From the NCBI GenBank assembly GCA_937967535.1, contig CALCMV010000228.1, positions 1 to 7,823 of the forward strand: DNA of 7,823 bases. Reading direction: 5' to 3'. Shown here in pieces: positions 1 through 6,295 of this stretch; the first letter of the stretch is position 1, and the number at the start of each line of letters is the position of its first letter. This DNA comes from an uncultured Saprospiraceae bacterium. Lineage in GTDB: Bacteria; Bacteroidota; Bacteroidia; Chitinophagales; Saprospiraceae. The notes beneath the pieces were generated by a model that was given only the letters and a program-made list of their open reading frames with translations, made no database searches and was not told the DNA's origin. A program made the position numbers and the translations under genes.

Positions 1-52
1 CTGCCCTCATTTGTAGGGACAGGGCATGCCCTGTCCCTACAAATGAGGGCAG
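1..52. repeat. Perfect 52-bp palindrome, copy 1 of an interspersed repeat
   Basis: Two 26-nt arms (1-26 and 27-52) are exact reverse complements with no loop, centred on GGGCA|TGCCC. The central 32 bases (11-42) recur with one mismatch at 6964-6995, between feoA and feoB. The outer 10 bases of each arm (CTGCCCTCAT and its complement) are not shared with that copy. The palindrome touches the window edge, so it may extend further left. It lies about 20 bp past the stop of a transposase fragment. Similar cores occur, from memory, as dispersed intergenic repeats in other bacteria; I cannot verify that here. Confidence 0.9.
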
Positions 53-72
53 GTTTTGAGAAGAACGAGGTC

Positions 73-393
73 TTATTTTTTGCGCCACAGTGTACTAGTT
101 GTTTTGGTATCTTTGTGGGTATGGATATGCACCTCTATAAAATCCTGTACACGATATTTGCTCAAAATCTTTTGTACCGCCTGTTTTGCCGCTGTATAAT
201 TCTTTGGCTGTCTTCTGCCTTGTTTTCGGACAAAAACATGGTCTAAATCGGCTTGTGCTTTGGCAATACGGTCATTCAAAGCGGCAGTTTGTTTTTTTGC
301 ATAAGGCGGTGAATATAACATAATGCGCCTTTCTTTCCAACAGTAAGTATTCTCCACTTGGAGGGGAATGTCGTCTACTCGCTCTGTTATCAT
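73..393 (-). pseudogene. Transposase fragment, probably IS1634/IS4-superfamily
   Basis: The frame encodes 106 residues and an in-frame stop lies four codons upstream of its first ATG. The segment resembles an internal piece of an IS4-superfamily (IS1634-like) DDE transposase. It has a Trp-Lys-Glu-Arg-Arg stretch followed by a Tyr-Ser-Pro-Pro turn (residues about 19-31). A charged amphipathic helix, AKKQTAALNDRIAKAQADL, follows at 32-50. Next come a basic spacer and a second helix with KILSKYRVQDFIEVHI (75-90). These parts correspond to the region I would expect between the catalytic Asp and Glu segments. No catalytic triad is present, and a full transposase would need roughly 400-550 residues, so this is a remnant. 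The start is nominal. Family assignment is from remembered motif patterns; a fragment of another IS4-type family is possible. Confidence 0.5.
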
Positions 394-535
394 ACAGCGA
401 GTTTACGAAACTTAAAGCATAAACAACTAATCTCAGCAACAATCAATTTAATAAAGTTAAATAATTTTATATTTGTTCTTTTTTAATCTAATTTACATAA
501 AATGTGAAATTAAGTTTAAGAACAAGTTCAAACTC

Positions 536-577
536 TCCCGATAGCTATACGGGACAAATTTAAGCCTCCTTTGGAGG
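536..577. repeat. Two adjacent small hairpins
   Basis: Positions 536-554 read TCCCGATAGCTATACGGGA, a palindrome except for one extra A. Positions 565-577 form CCTCC-TTT-GGAGG. Both look like short dispersed palindromes of the kind found between Bacteroidota genes. Neither is followed by a clear T-run on either strand, so I do not call them intrinsic terminators, although they lie downstream of nadB and could stabilise or end its transcript. Confidence 0.5.
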
Positions 578-580
578 AAT

Positions 581-618
581 AAACCAACATTGCAAATTTA
601 TCGACAACATGTTGGTTT
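581..618 (+). terminator. Inverted repeat with T-rich tail, possible terminator
   Basis: AAACCAACAT (581-590) is the exact reverse complement of ATGTTGGTTT (609-618), with an 18-nt loop. On the plus strand it is followed by CAAAAATTTTTT, resembling an intrinsic terminator that would block transcription entering nadB antisense. On the minus strand, the direction of nadB, the tail is not T-rich. The loop is long and there is no plus-strand gene upstream, so this is weak. Confidence 0.3.
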
Positions 619-640
619 CAAAAATTTTTTAAGTGCCTAA

Positions 641-2239
641 TCACCTCAAAACCGTCTCTGCAAAGCTCAATTTTTCAGGATAATCTGTGGTGTAATGCAA
701 GCCCCGGCTTTCGTGGCGCATCTGTGCAGAGGTGGTGATGAGATAACCAATCGTGATGAGATTGCGAAGTTCGACCAATTGAGGAGAGAGTGTGGTGGTG
801 GTGTACAGTCTTTCAGTTTCATTATAAAGCAAAAGCAGGCGGTCTGCGGCACGTTTCAAGCGAACATTCGAGCGTACAATGCCTACATAATTACTCATGA
901 TTTCTTTCAATTCTTTGAGGCTTTGTGTGATAAGTACCATTTCTTTTGGCTCGCTTGTACTTTCGGCGTTCCATTCGGGGATGCCTGTTTGGATATTGAG
1001 GTCATCTACCTTAGCAAGGGCATCCTCAAAAATACGATGTGCAAAGACCATTGCCTCCAATAAAGAATTGGAAGCCAGACGGTTGGCACCATGCAAGCCG
1101 CTGCTTGTACATTCGCCGCAGGCGTACATATTTTTTACTGATGTGCGTCCGATTTCGTCTGTTTTGATACCTCCGCATACATAATGTGCGGCAGGTACTA
1201 CGGGAATCAAATCTTTCATGGGGTCAATGCCGAGGCTCATACATTTCTCATAAATTGTTGGGAAATGCGCCAAAAAGCCTTCTTTATCCAAGTGCGAACA
1301 GTCAAGACACATATGTTCGTTACCGCGTTTTTTCATTTCATTGTCAATGGCGCGGGCTACGATGTCGCGAGGTGCGAGTGATTTGCGCTCGTCGTACAAG
1401 TGCATAAATTCTTCGCCTTCTTTGCTCTTCAATATCGCCCCAAAACCGCGCACGGCTTCCGAGACCAAAAACGCCGGATTTTCGCCCGCCGGATTGAATA
1501 GTGAAGTAGGGTGAAATTGGACAAATTCCATATTCTCCAAACGCCCTTTCATGCGGTAAACCATAGCGATGCCATCGCCCGTAGCAATTACGGGGTTGGT
1601 GGTGCTGCGATAGACTTGCCCTGCGCCGCCTGTAGCTACAAGGGTGATTTTTGCCAGAATCGTTTCAATATGATTGGTTGCCAAATTCAAGACATAAGCA
1701 CCGTAACATTCAATATTGTTGTTGACTCTTGTGACAACATGCCCCAAGTGGTGTTGCGAAATCAAATCTACTGCAAAAAAATGGTCGTGAATCTCGATGT
1801 TGGGCATTGTTTTCGCTTTTTCGAGCATGGCGCGTAGCATTTCCCAACCCGTATAATCTTTGTAGTGGAGAATGCGATTTTCGGAATGTCCGCCTTCGCG
1901 CCCCAAGTCATATTCTGCGCCGTGCTTGTCAAATCTTGCGCCCCATTCGATGATTTCTTTGACCCGTTCCGGTCCTTCTTTGACTACAATCTCCACAATA
2001 TCTTTATCACACAAACCATCGCCGGCATCCAGCGTATCGTCAATGTGTTTTTTGTAAGAATCCGTCTCAAAATTCCATACGGCAGCCACGCCGCCTTGTG
2101 CATAGCGCGTGTTGCTTTCTTCACGATTCGTCTTGGTGAGTACGGTGATTTTCAGGTCGGGACGGCGGTGCGCCGTTTTCAATGCAAAGGTCAATCCGGC
2201 GATTCCTGCGCCTACGACCAATATATCTGTCTTTACCAT
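641..2239 (-). CDS. nadB: L-aspartate oxidase (NadB)
   Basis: This 532-residue flavoenzyme oxidises L-aspartate to iminoaspartate using O2 or fumarate, the first step of de novo NAD synthesis, in the cytoplasm; NadA normally takes the unstable product. The N-terminus starts at once with the FAD-binding strand and GAGIAG (residues 10-15), followed by RYAQGG (45-50). The active-site set of the family is intact: Glu in REGGHSENRILH (114-125), His243 in FVQFHPT, Arg291 in PRDIVAR, His352 in AAHY and Arg387 in GANRLASNSLLE. These align almost residue for residue with the E. coli enzyme (His244, Arg290, His351, Arg386 by family knowledge). The helical C-terminal domain (about 430-532) is complete. 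A polar stretch near 170-195 is slightly longer than I recall for E. coli. The ATG at 2237-2239 has no visible Shine-Dalgarno and lies 2 nt from an inverted-repeat arm. nadA is not in the window. Succinate dehydrogenase flavoprotein is the nearest alternative; the GANRLASNS and AAHY contexts favour NadB. Confidence 0.97.
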   Translation of the reverse strand: MVKTDILVVGAGIAGLTFALKTAHRRPDLKITVLTKTNREESNTRYAQGGVAAVWNFETDSYKKHIDDTLDAGDGLCDKDIVEIVVKEGPERVKEIIEWGARFDKHGAEYDLGREGGHSENRILHYKDYTGWEMLRAMLEKAKTMPNIEIHDHFFAVDLISQHHLGHVVTRVNNNIECYGAYVLNLATNHIETILAKITLVATGGAGQVYRSTTNPVIATGDGIAMVYRMKGRLENMEFVQFHPTSLFNPAGENPAFLVSEAVRGFGAILKSKEGEEFMHLYDERKSLAPRDIVARAIDNEMKKRGNEHMCLDCSHLDKEGFLAHFPTIYEKCMSLGIDPMKDLIPVVPAAHYVCGGIKTDEIGRTSVKNMYACGECTSSGLHGANRLASNSLLEAMVFAHRIFEDALAKVDDLNIQTGIPEWNAESTSEPKEMVLITQSLKELKEIMSNYVGIVRSNVRLKRAADRLLLLYNETERLYTTTTLSPQLVELRNLITIGYLITTSAQMRHESRGLHYTTDYPEKLSFAETVLR

Positions 2240-2241
2240 GT

Positions 2242-2354
2242 GTTGACGAGTTGTTGAGTTGTCGAGTTATTGTTGTATAATTGTTTGCGAGTGCAAATGT
2301 ATCATTTTTGACAGGTAAAAACAACAACTCGTCAACCCATCAATTCAACAACTC
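2242..2354. repeat. Inverted repeat with 8-nt tandem units around the nadB promoter
   Basis: GTTGACGAGTTGTTG (2242-2256) is the exact reverse complement of 2322-2336, with a 65-bp loop. The left side consists of degenerate 8-nt units of the form GTTGnnGA, three in a row from 2242. A second complementary patch, 2341-2354, matches 2248-2261 with one mismatch. The left arm ends 2 nt from the nadB start codon, so it would be transcribed in the leader, whereas the right arm overlaps the promoter -33 element. Confidence 0.8.
2294..2324 (-). promoter_or_regulatory. nadB promoter (Bacteroidota -33/-7 type)
   Basis: On the minus strand TACATTTG (2294-2301 in plus coordinates) is an exact match to the Bacteroidota -7 consensus TAnnTTTG. 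It is preceded by TTG (2322-2324) at 20 bp, close to the expected -33 spacing. Transcription would start near 2287, giving a leader of roughly 48 nt before the nadB ATG. The -33 TTG sits in the right arm of the inverted repeat 2242-2336 and the -7 box is in its loop. Confidence 0.6.
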
Positions 2355-2367
2355 CCCAAAATGTGAA

Positions 2368-2393
2368 GGCGTGCCTCCTTACGGAAACACGCC
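2368..2393 (-). terminator. Hairpin between sigma-factor gene and nadB promoter
   Basis: GGCGTG (2368-2373) pairs with CACGCC (2388-2393). An inner TCC/GGA pairing closes a TTAC loop (2379-2382). Read on the minus strand the stem is followed by TTCACATTTT, moderately T-rich. It lies between the sigma-factor stop and the nadB promoter, a sensible place to end the upstream transcript. The imperfect T-tract keeps confidence low. Confidence 0.4.
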
Positions 2394-2452
2394 CTGCACT
2401 TGTCGAAATTGATTTACTACAAAAAATGATTCTTCTTTTTTAGCGGTTAATT

Positions 2453-2548
2453 ATTAATGATTAACGATTAATGAAATGGAATAATGGGGTAATGATATTT
2501 TTCGCATAGCGAAAATCAAATATTAATCATTAATCGTTAACCATTAAT
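2453..2548. repeat. Inverted repeat of 7-nt units beside the sigma-factor stop
   Basis: The 22-nt left arm (2453-2474) and right arm (2527-2548) are complementary with one mismatch and a 52-bp loop. Each arm is three degenerate heptads of the form ATTAAyG. The loop contains a further small hairpin, TTTTCGC-ATA-GCGAAAA (2499-2515). The right arm ends 5 bp from the sigma-factor stop codon, so the repeat would form the 3' end of that message. There is no T-run typical of an intrinsic terminator. Confidence 0.8.
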
Positions 2549-2553
2549 CATTA

Positions 2554-3219
2554 TCAAAGGTGTCCGCTACGATGCGAATTTGCCATCAAAGCCGTTAGGA
2601 GTTCTTTGGCTCTGAAAAGTTGTGCTTTGACGGTACCAAGCGGGATTTCTAATTCTTTGGCAATTTCGTCATAGGTCAATTCTTCAAAAAAGCGGAGTTC
2701 TATCATCAATCGGTATTTGGGATTGAGTTGACGCAAGTAGCTACGCATGAGCATGAGCTTTTGGTCACGGATATATTTCTCTTCCGGGTCGAGGTTGCCG
2801 GAGCGTAAATTGTTGGAGTAGTTCTGATTGCTATCCATTTCAATCGGGTCGTCAATAGAAAGCATATTCAGTTTTTTCTTTCTGATAAAATCAATGCAAT
2901 TATTAATCGCTATCTTAAACAACCAAGTGCTGAAAGCATATCTTGGTGTGTAAGTACCGAGTTTGCTAAAGGCTTTGCCAAAAGCCTCAAGCGTGAGGTC
3001 GTCTGCATCTTCCCGGTTGTGTACCATTTTCAACATCATATTAAAAATGGCTTCCTTATAACGGTTCATCAATTCCGCATAAGCGCGTTCTTCTTGGTAT
3101 TGGACGGCGCGTTGGACGATTTCATAGTCTTCCACTGCTCTGTCAGATAAGTTGGTGTTCGAGGCAGCGCGGTAGCCAACCGCCGGTGCTGAGTGTCTTC
3201 TGTTTTGATTTATTTCCAT
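2554..3219 (-). CDS. RNA polymerase sigma factor, sigma-70 family (ECF-like)
   Basis: A 221-residue sigma factor with only regions 2 and 4, the ECF layout, directing RNA polymerase to a specific promoter set. Region 2 spans about 45-116. It includes the 2.2 polymerase-contact helix DADDLTLEAFGKAF (71-84) and the -10-recognition segment FSTWLFKIAINNCIDFIRKK (96-115). Region 4 spans about 155-211, with the helix-turn-helix LTYDEIAKELEIPLGTVKAQ (181-200). A polar N-terminal tail of about 30 residues and a 35-residue linker are unstructured-looking. I chose the ATG at 3217-3219; an ATG 27 codons further upstream would add a hydrophobic stretch lying inside the glycosyltransferase gene and unlike the family. 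The start overlaps the upstream gene's stop by 10 nt, implying translational coupling, and no Shine-Dalgarno is evident. No anti-sigma factor gene is adjacent. The region 2 sequence is of a kind widely conserved in Bacteroidota; its regulon cannot be read from here. Confidence 0.93.
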   Translation of the reverse strand: MEINQNRRHSAPAVGYRAASNTNLSDRAVEDYEIVQRAVQYQEERAYAELMNRYKEAIFNMMLKMVHNREDADDLTLEAFGKAFSKLGTYTPRYAFSTWLFKIAINNCIDFIRKKKLNMLSIDDPIEMDSNQNYSNNLRSGNLDPEEKYIRDQKLMLMRSYLRQLNPKYRLMIELRFFEELTYDEIAKELEIPLGTVKAQLFRAKELLTALMANSHRSGHL

Positions 3220-4325
3220 GACTTGGTGTTGCCCGACACGAGTGCCGGAGTGAGTAAAATAAAATAAAACAACAGCAAGAAGTCGAATAAGGGGATCCAT
3301 AGTGTTAGATGATGTTCATGTAACTTTTGTGCTGTTTTTACGTAAACGATTAGTACTATAATTAACCTCATTAAATATATGCTAATCGCTGTTTCAATGC
3401 TAAGGTGTAGTATAATTGTCGTTAAAAAAGACAAATAAAACATAAAGTGTGACATTGATAAGCCTCCTAAAAATATCTTATGCACTGATTTATAACGACT
3501 TCCTGTTGTGTTATGTCTATATTTAATTTTATAATAATATGTAATGCGCGTTTCACTTTTTGAGTACATAAAGCAACTTTTTTTGAGGCACATCGTAGTG
3601 TTTTCCTTAGTAGCCACTTCGCTCACAAATAAATCATCATCGCCAGATGTGATTTGAGCGTGATTCTTAAAACCTTCATTATCAGTGTACAAAGATTTTT
3701 TGTATATTAAATTTCTTCCTACACCCATATACGGGAAACCCCAAATTGCTGCCGAAAAATATTGAATCGCCGTATAAACGGTCTCAAATCTGGCAAAGCG
3801 ATTTAAATGTCTGTTTTTTGTAAAAAAAGGTCCGTATCCCAGTCCAATCTGCTTTTTCCCATCAATTACAGCTTGCATTCCCTCAATCCAATACTTGCTT
3901 GCGGGTTGGCAATCTGCATCTGTCAGCAATAATACTTCATGTTTACTCGCTTCGATACCCTGACTGAGTGCATACTTTTTGCCTTTCATTTCACGCGAGG
4001 TATCTGCGGGAACGTGGAGTACACGCAAGTGTGTATACTCTTTTTGAAAATTATTCAGCACTCGTGCAGTTCCGTCCGTAGAACCGTCATTGACGACGAG
4101 TACTTCGTAATCGAAATATTTTTGCCTTAAAATATATGGTAGATGTTCCTGTAAATTCTGCTCTTCATTTTTCGCACAGATAATGACAGAGACAGGTTCG
4201 GGAGATTGGTTAGGTTTGTCTTGTTTGTCGGAATTGCTCCATGCAAATCTCATGAAGATGACGCTCCAATATATTAACTGTATGATTCCTGATATTAATA
4301 ATACGCCAATAATAATAAATTCCAT
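3210..4325 (-). CDS. Membrane-anchored family 2 glycosyltransferase
   Basis: A 371-residue GT-A fold, GT2-type enzyme expected to transfer a nucleotide-activated sugar to a polysaccharide or lipid acceptor at the inner membrane; the substrate is unknown. A first membrane helix occupies about 2-25. The catalytic domain follows: SVIICAKNEEQNL (46-58), NDGSTDGT (79-86), the metal-binding Asp-Ala-Asp (136-138), an acceptor-site GDDD (228-231) and a degenerate Q-x-x-R-W-like motif, KYRHNTTGSRYK, starting near 268. Two or three hydrophobic segments (about 290-309, 311-331, 341-361) anchor the C-terminus. I prefer the ATG at 4323-4325 because the membrane helix follows at once; ATGs at 4349 and 4358 would add 8 or 11 residues. 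The stop overlaps the sigma-factor start. GC falls from about 45% in the 5' part to roughly 30% in the 3' part, partly because of hydrophobic and Lys/Asn codons. No Shine-Dalgarno or promoter is clear. Confidence 0.9.
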   Translation of the reverse strand: MEFIIIGVLLISGIIQLIYWSVIFMRFAWSNSDKQDKPNQSPEPVSVIICAKNEEQNLQEHLPYILRQKYFDYEVLVVNDGSTDGTARVLNNFQKEYTHLRVLHVPADTSREMKGKKYALSQGIEASKHEVLLLTDADCQPASKYWIEGMQAVIDGKKQIGLGYGPFFTKNRHLNRFARFETVYTAIQYFSAAIWGFPYMGVGRNLIYKKSLYTDNEGFKNHAQITSGDDDLFVSEVATKENTTMCLKKSCFMYSKSETRITYYYKIKYRHNTTGSRYKSVHKIFLGGLSMSHFMFYLSFLTTIILHLSIETAISIYLMRLIIVLIVYVKTAQKLHEHHLTLWIPLFDFLLLFYFILLTPALVSGNTKSWK

Positions 4326-4658
4326 ATGCAATATACTTGTTTTCAGCATCAAATGCAAATGCAGCTACAATAATTTTATGTGTTTTTTTAAAATTTAAAA
4401 AATAGGGATTTGCCTGATTTCCCAATTCCCTCTGCCTAAAGTCTAATGAGCATAAATAATTTATTTTTATAAATATTTCTAAATGAACAAATTGTGACCT
4501 ATATGCTCTCAATTAGAACTGCACTCCTCAATTATCAATTTGCCAGAGAGATTGGCGTATGACTTATGAAAAATAAGGACTACTAAATTTGTGGTATAAG
4601 TATTTTCTAGGGTTATTCGCAAATTTAAGGTCAAATTGAGGTTGAAATTAAAATTAAA
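4326..4658. other. A+T-rich non-coding gap
   Basis: No gene is supported here. Short frames on both strands lack recognisable domains and have AT-driven composition. TAnnTTTG-like strings occur at 4583-4590 (plus, with no gene downstream) and 4620-4627 (minus, nearly 300 nt from the glycosyltransferase start). In DNA this A+T rich, I treat both as chance. No inverted repeat like those in the other gaps was found. Confidence 0.5.
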
Positions 4659-5327
4659 CTATTGCTGTCCTCCTTTTTGAATAATACTCCAGATATGTTT
4701 ACCAATAAAAAATAAGACAACTAGATATAAAATAGCAGGTGCATCTACTGATGATAAGAAAGACAGTGCAATAAACAGAATAATAACCGGACCAATAACC
4801 GCCGCCGGATGTACTTGCGTATTGCGTTGCATTTGCGGACGCTGTTGATTTTGTTGCTGCATGGCTCGGCGGCGTTGGATTTGTTGCTCTTTGCTCAGTG
4901 CTTTGGGTTTTTGTCCGAGTGATTGTGGTGCTTTGGTTTTGGGAATGGTTTTGACTTGTGACTTGCTCTGCTTGGGTTTTACTTCAAATTCGGGCAATTC
5001 GAGCGGGTCATTGATTTTTGGTTTGGACTGCGTTTTGGGTGCTTCGGGTATGCTTATATCGGTATTGGTTTCGGGTATATCGGCTAGCCCCCCCTGGTCT
5101 ATATCGCTAATAGTGGGCAATTGCCAATCTACTTTCGGTACTTTTAGGTCAAAATCTAAGGCATCGCCACGCTCCATTTCGATGGCTTTGGTAGTGGGCT
5201 TGTAGCTACGCTCACGCTCACGCTCACGCGGACGCGACTCATGATAAGGCGGATGCGGACGTCGCTTTCTTGATTTATTATAAGGTTTGTTTTTTCTGGA
5301 TTCCGATTTATTATAGCGTTTGTTCAT
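4659..5327 (-). CDS. Hypothetical basic, proline-rich protein with two C-terminal membrane helices
   Basis: I do not recognise this 222-residue protein. It has no signal peptide. Residues 1-50 are strongly basic and polar (Lys, Arg, Asn, Ser, Tyr), with an RERERER run at 34-40. Residues 55-130 are acidic and proline-rich, with repeated short Leu-Pro/Ile-Pro motifs. Residues 145-170 are Gln/Arg-rich, and two hydrophobic helices follow at about 175-193 and 197-216, ending in a short polar tail. The picture is a long disordered cytoplasmic region tethered to the inner membrane by a helical hairpin. A nucleic-acid-binding or scaffolding role is conceivable from the charge only. The ATG at 5325-5327 is 4 nt from the arm of a perfect inverted repeat. 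Codon use and the uninterrupted frame support a real gene. Confidence 0.7.
   Translation of the reverse strand: MNKRYNKSESRKNKPYNKSRKRRPHPPYHESRPRERERERSYKPTTKAIEMERGDALDFDLKVPKVDWQLPTISDIDQGGLADIPETNTDISIPEAPKTQSKPKINDPLELPEFEVKPKQSKSQVKTIPKTKAPQSLGQKPKALSKEQQIQRRRAMQQQNQQRPQMQRNTQVHPAAVIGPVIILFIALSFLSSVDAPAILYLVVLFFIGKHIWSIIQKGGQQ
5208..5235. repeat. Hexamer microsatellite inside a coding region
   Basis: Three copies of ACGCTC followed by ACGCGG and ACGCG. On the coding (minus) strand these give the alternating Arg-Glu run in the hypothetical membrane protein. The unit is six bases, so copy-number changes would keep the reading frame and only alter the length of the charged run. Confidence 0.7.
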
Positions 5328-5331
5328 AATT

Positions 5332-5402
5332 AGTTCATAGTTGATAGTTCGTAGTTCATAGCTCGTTCAAAACCATGAACTACGAACTATCAACTATGAA
5401 CT
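5332..5402. repeat. Perfect 28-bp inverted repeat made of heptads
   Basis: The arms 5332-5359 and 5375-5402 are exact reverse complements, separated by 15 nt. Each arm is four tandem 7-nt units of the form AGTTnnT; the first and fourth units are identical. It lies 4 nt upstream of the hypothetical membrane protein's ATG (minus strand). If that gene's promoter is further upstream, the leader would fold into a very stable hairpin directly before the start codon. Confidence 0.95.
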
Positions 5403-5450
5403 TTATGACAATTTACAAATAAAAAATCATATTTATTACCTTTACGAATG

Positions 5451-5533
5451 AAATTCCAAGCATCAAATTCCAAATTCCAAATTAAAATGTGTATTTGTCT
5501 GATATTTTTGTTGGAATTGGGTGCTTGAAATTT
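5451..5533. repeat. Imperfect inverted repeat containing heptads, upstream of the lipoprotein gene
   Basis: Arms 5451-5473 and 5511-5533 pair at 20 of 23 positions, with a 37-nt loop. On the left the heptad AAATTCC is repeated in direct tandem (5465-5478, followed by AAATT). The right arm ends 16 nt before the lipoprotein ATG. This is the same architecture as the inverted repeats at 2453-2548 and 5332-5402, with an unrelated base sequence and more decay. Confidence 0.7.
5503..5510 (+). promoter_or_regulatory. Possible -7 promoter element of the lipoprotein gene
   Basis: TATTTTTG matches TAnnTTTG and lies 39 nt before the ATG at 5550, giving a leader of about 33 nt. No TTG is seen at the expected -33 position, and such strings are frequent in A+T-rich DNA. 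Like the nadB -7 box, it lies in the loop of an inverted repeat. Confidence 0.3.
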
Positions 5534-5549
5534 GGAAATTCACTTAGTT

Positions 5550-6278
5550 ATGAATCGTTTTTTTGTATTTCTACTCCTCATCAATTTGGTGGCTTGTGCG
5601 CCGCGTATTCATTATCTGGATACTTCTTCTGAATATATTAAAGCAGAAAAAGTGTACGACGATAAAGAGATTGCCGATATGATTGCACCCTACAAAGAAC
5701 GGCTCGATGCAGAGATGAACACCGTTGTCGGTAACACAGCAAGAGACTTGGCTAAGGCAAAACCCGAATCGCCGCTTGGCAATTGGTTGGCGGATTTGAT
5801 TCATAAAAAAAGTGAAGATTATCATAAGTCGAAAATTGATTTTGCTTTGGTCAATTATGGTGGTATACGTATTCCTGTATTGCCGGAAGGGGAAGTGACG
5901 CGAGGCAAAATTTTTGAACTCATGCCTTTTGACAATATGCTGATGGTATTGGAAATTGACGGAGCTACGGTACGACAAATTTTCGGGACAATGGCGGCGA
6001 ATGGCGGTTGGCCCATCAGTCAGCAGGTTTCCTATATGATTGATAATGAATTGCCTGTGAATATTCTTATCAATGATGAAGCATTGGACGATAAAAAAAT
6101 ATATAAAGTAGCCATCTCCGATTATCTGGCAAATGGCGGCGATAATTTATTTTTTCTGAAAGATAAAAAACGGCATAATTTGGGCGTACTGTTTCGCGAT
6201 GCAATGTTGGAATATATCATTGAGCAGAATGGTGAGACGATGAGTGCTGAAGTGGAAGGGCGTGTGACTGTGAAGTGA
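5550..6278 (+). CDS. Lipoprotein with a stand-alone 5'-nucleotidase C-terminal domain
   Basis: A 242-residue protein. A short signal peptide ends in the lipobox LVAC (13-16), so Cys16 would be lipidated and the protein anchored in the cell envelope. Residues about 60-235 match the 5'-nucleotidase C-terminal (substrate-specificity) domain: LGNWLAD (76-82), NYGGIR (102-107, with the nucleotide-contacting Arg), FELMPFDN (122-129) and DYLANGGDN (191-199). In UshA-type nucleotidases this domain follows a metallophosphatase domain holding the two metal ions. That domain is absent here, so the protein alone should not be a nucleotidase. In Bacteroidota the two domains are often split into adjacent genes, but no partner lies downstream in the window. 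I chose the ATG at 5550-5552 because it begins directly at the signal peptide; a TTG at 5532 would spoil it. Confidence 0.88.
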   Translation: MNRFFVFLLLINLVACAPRIHYLDTSSEYIKAEKVYDDKEIADMIAPYKERLDAEMNTVVGNTARDLAKAKPESPLGNWLADLIHKKSEDYHKSKIDFALVNYGGIRIPVLPEGEVTRGKIFELMPFDNMLMVLEIDGATVRQIFGTMAANGGWPISQQVSYMIDNELPVNILINDEALDDKKIYKVAISDYLANGGDNLFFLKDKKRHNLGVLFRDAMLEYIIEQNGETMSAEVEGRVTVK

Positions 6279-6295
6279 GTAGAATCCGTTGTTTG

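Larger units (their letters stand above)
394..640. other. Non-coding gap between transposase remnant and nadB 3' end
   Basis: No convincing reading frame. The left half is very A+T rich. It contains a 19-bp element (491-509, ATTTACATAAAATGTGAAA) that matches 17 of 19 bases at 6543-6561. The right half holds three small hairpins, listed separately. Confidence 0.6.

Noticed and set aside
43..246. Plus-strand frame opposite the transposase remnant
   Set aside because: Cys/Phe/Leu-rich antisense translation with no recognisable features.
695..2257. Several plus-strand frames opposite nadB
   Set aside because: All lie antisense to a fully conserved NadB frame and show no recognisable protein features.
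3220..3300. 27-codon upstream extension of the sigma factor
   Set aside because: It lies within the glycosyltransferase gene, encodes a hydrophobic stretch unlike sigma factors, and the ATG at 3219 fits the family N-terminus.
4183..4512. Short frames on both strands at and upstream of the glycosyltransferase start
   Set aside because: A+T-driven composition, overlap with a conserved gene, no domain.
4583..4627. Two TAnnTTTG strings as promoters
   Set aside because: One points to no gene and the other is about 300 nt from the nearest start; expected by chance in A+T-rich DNA.
5571..5978. Minus-strand frame opposite the lipoprotein gene
   Set aside because: Antisense shadow of a conserved domain; no start context or motif.
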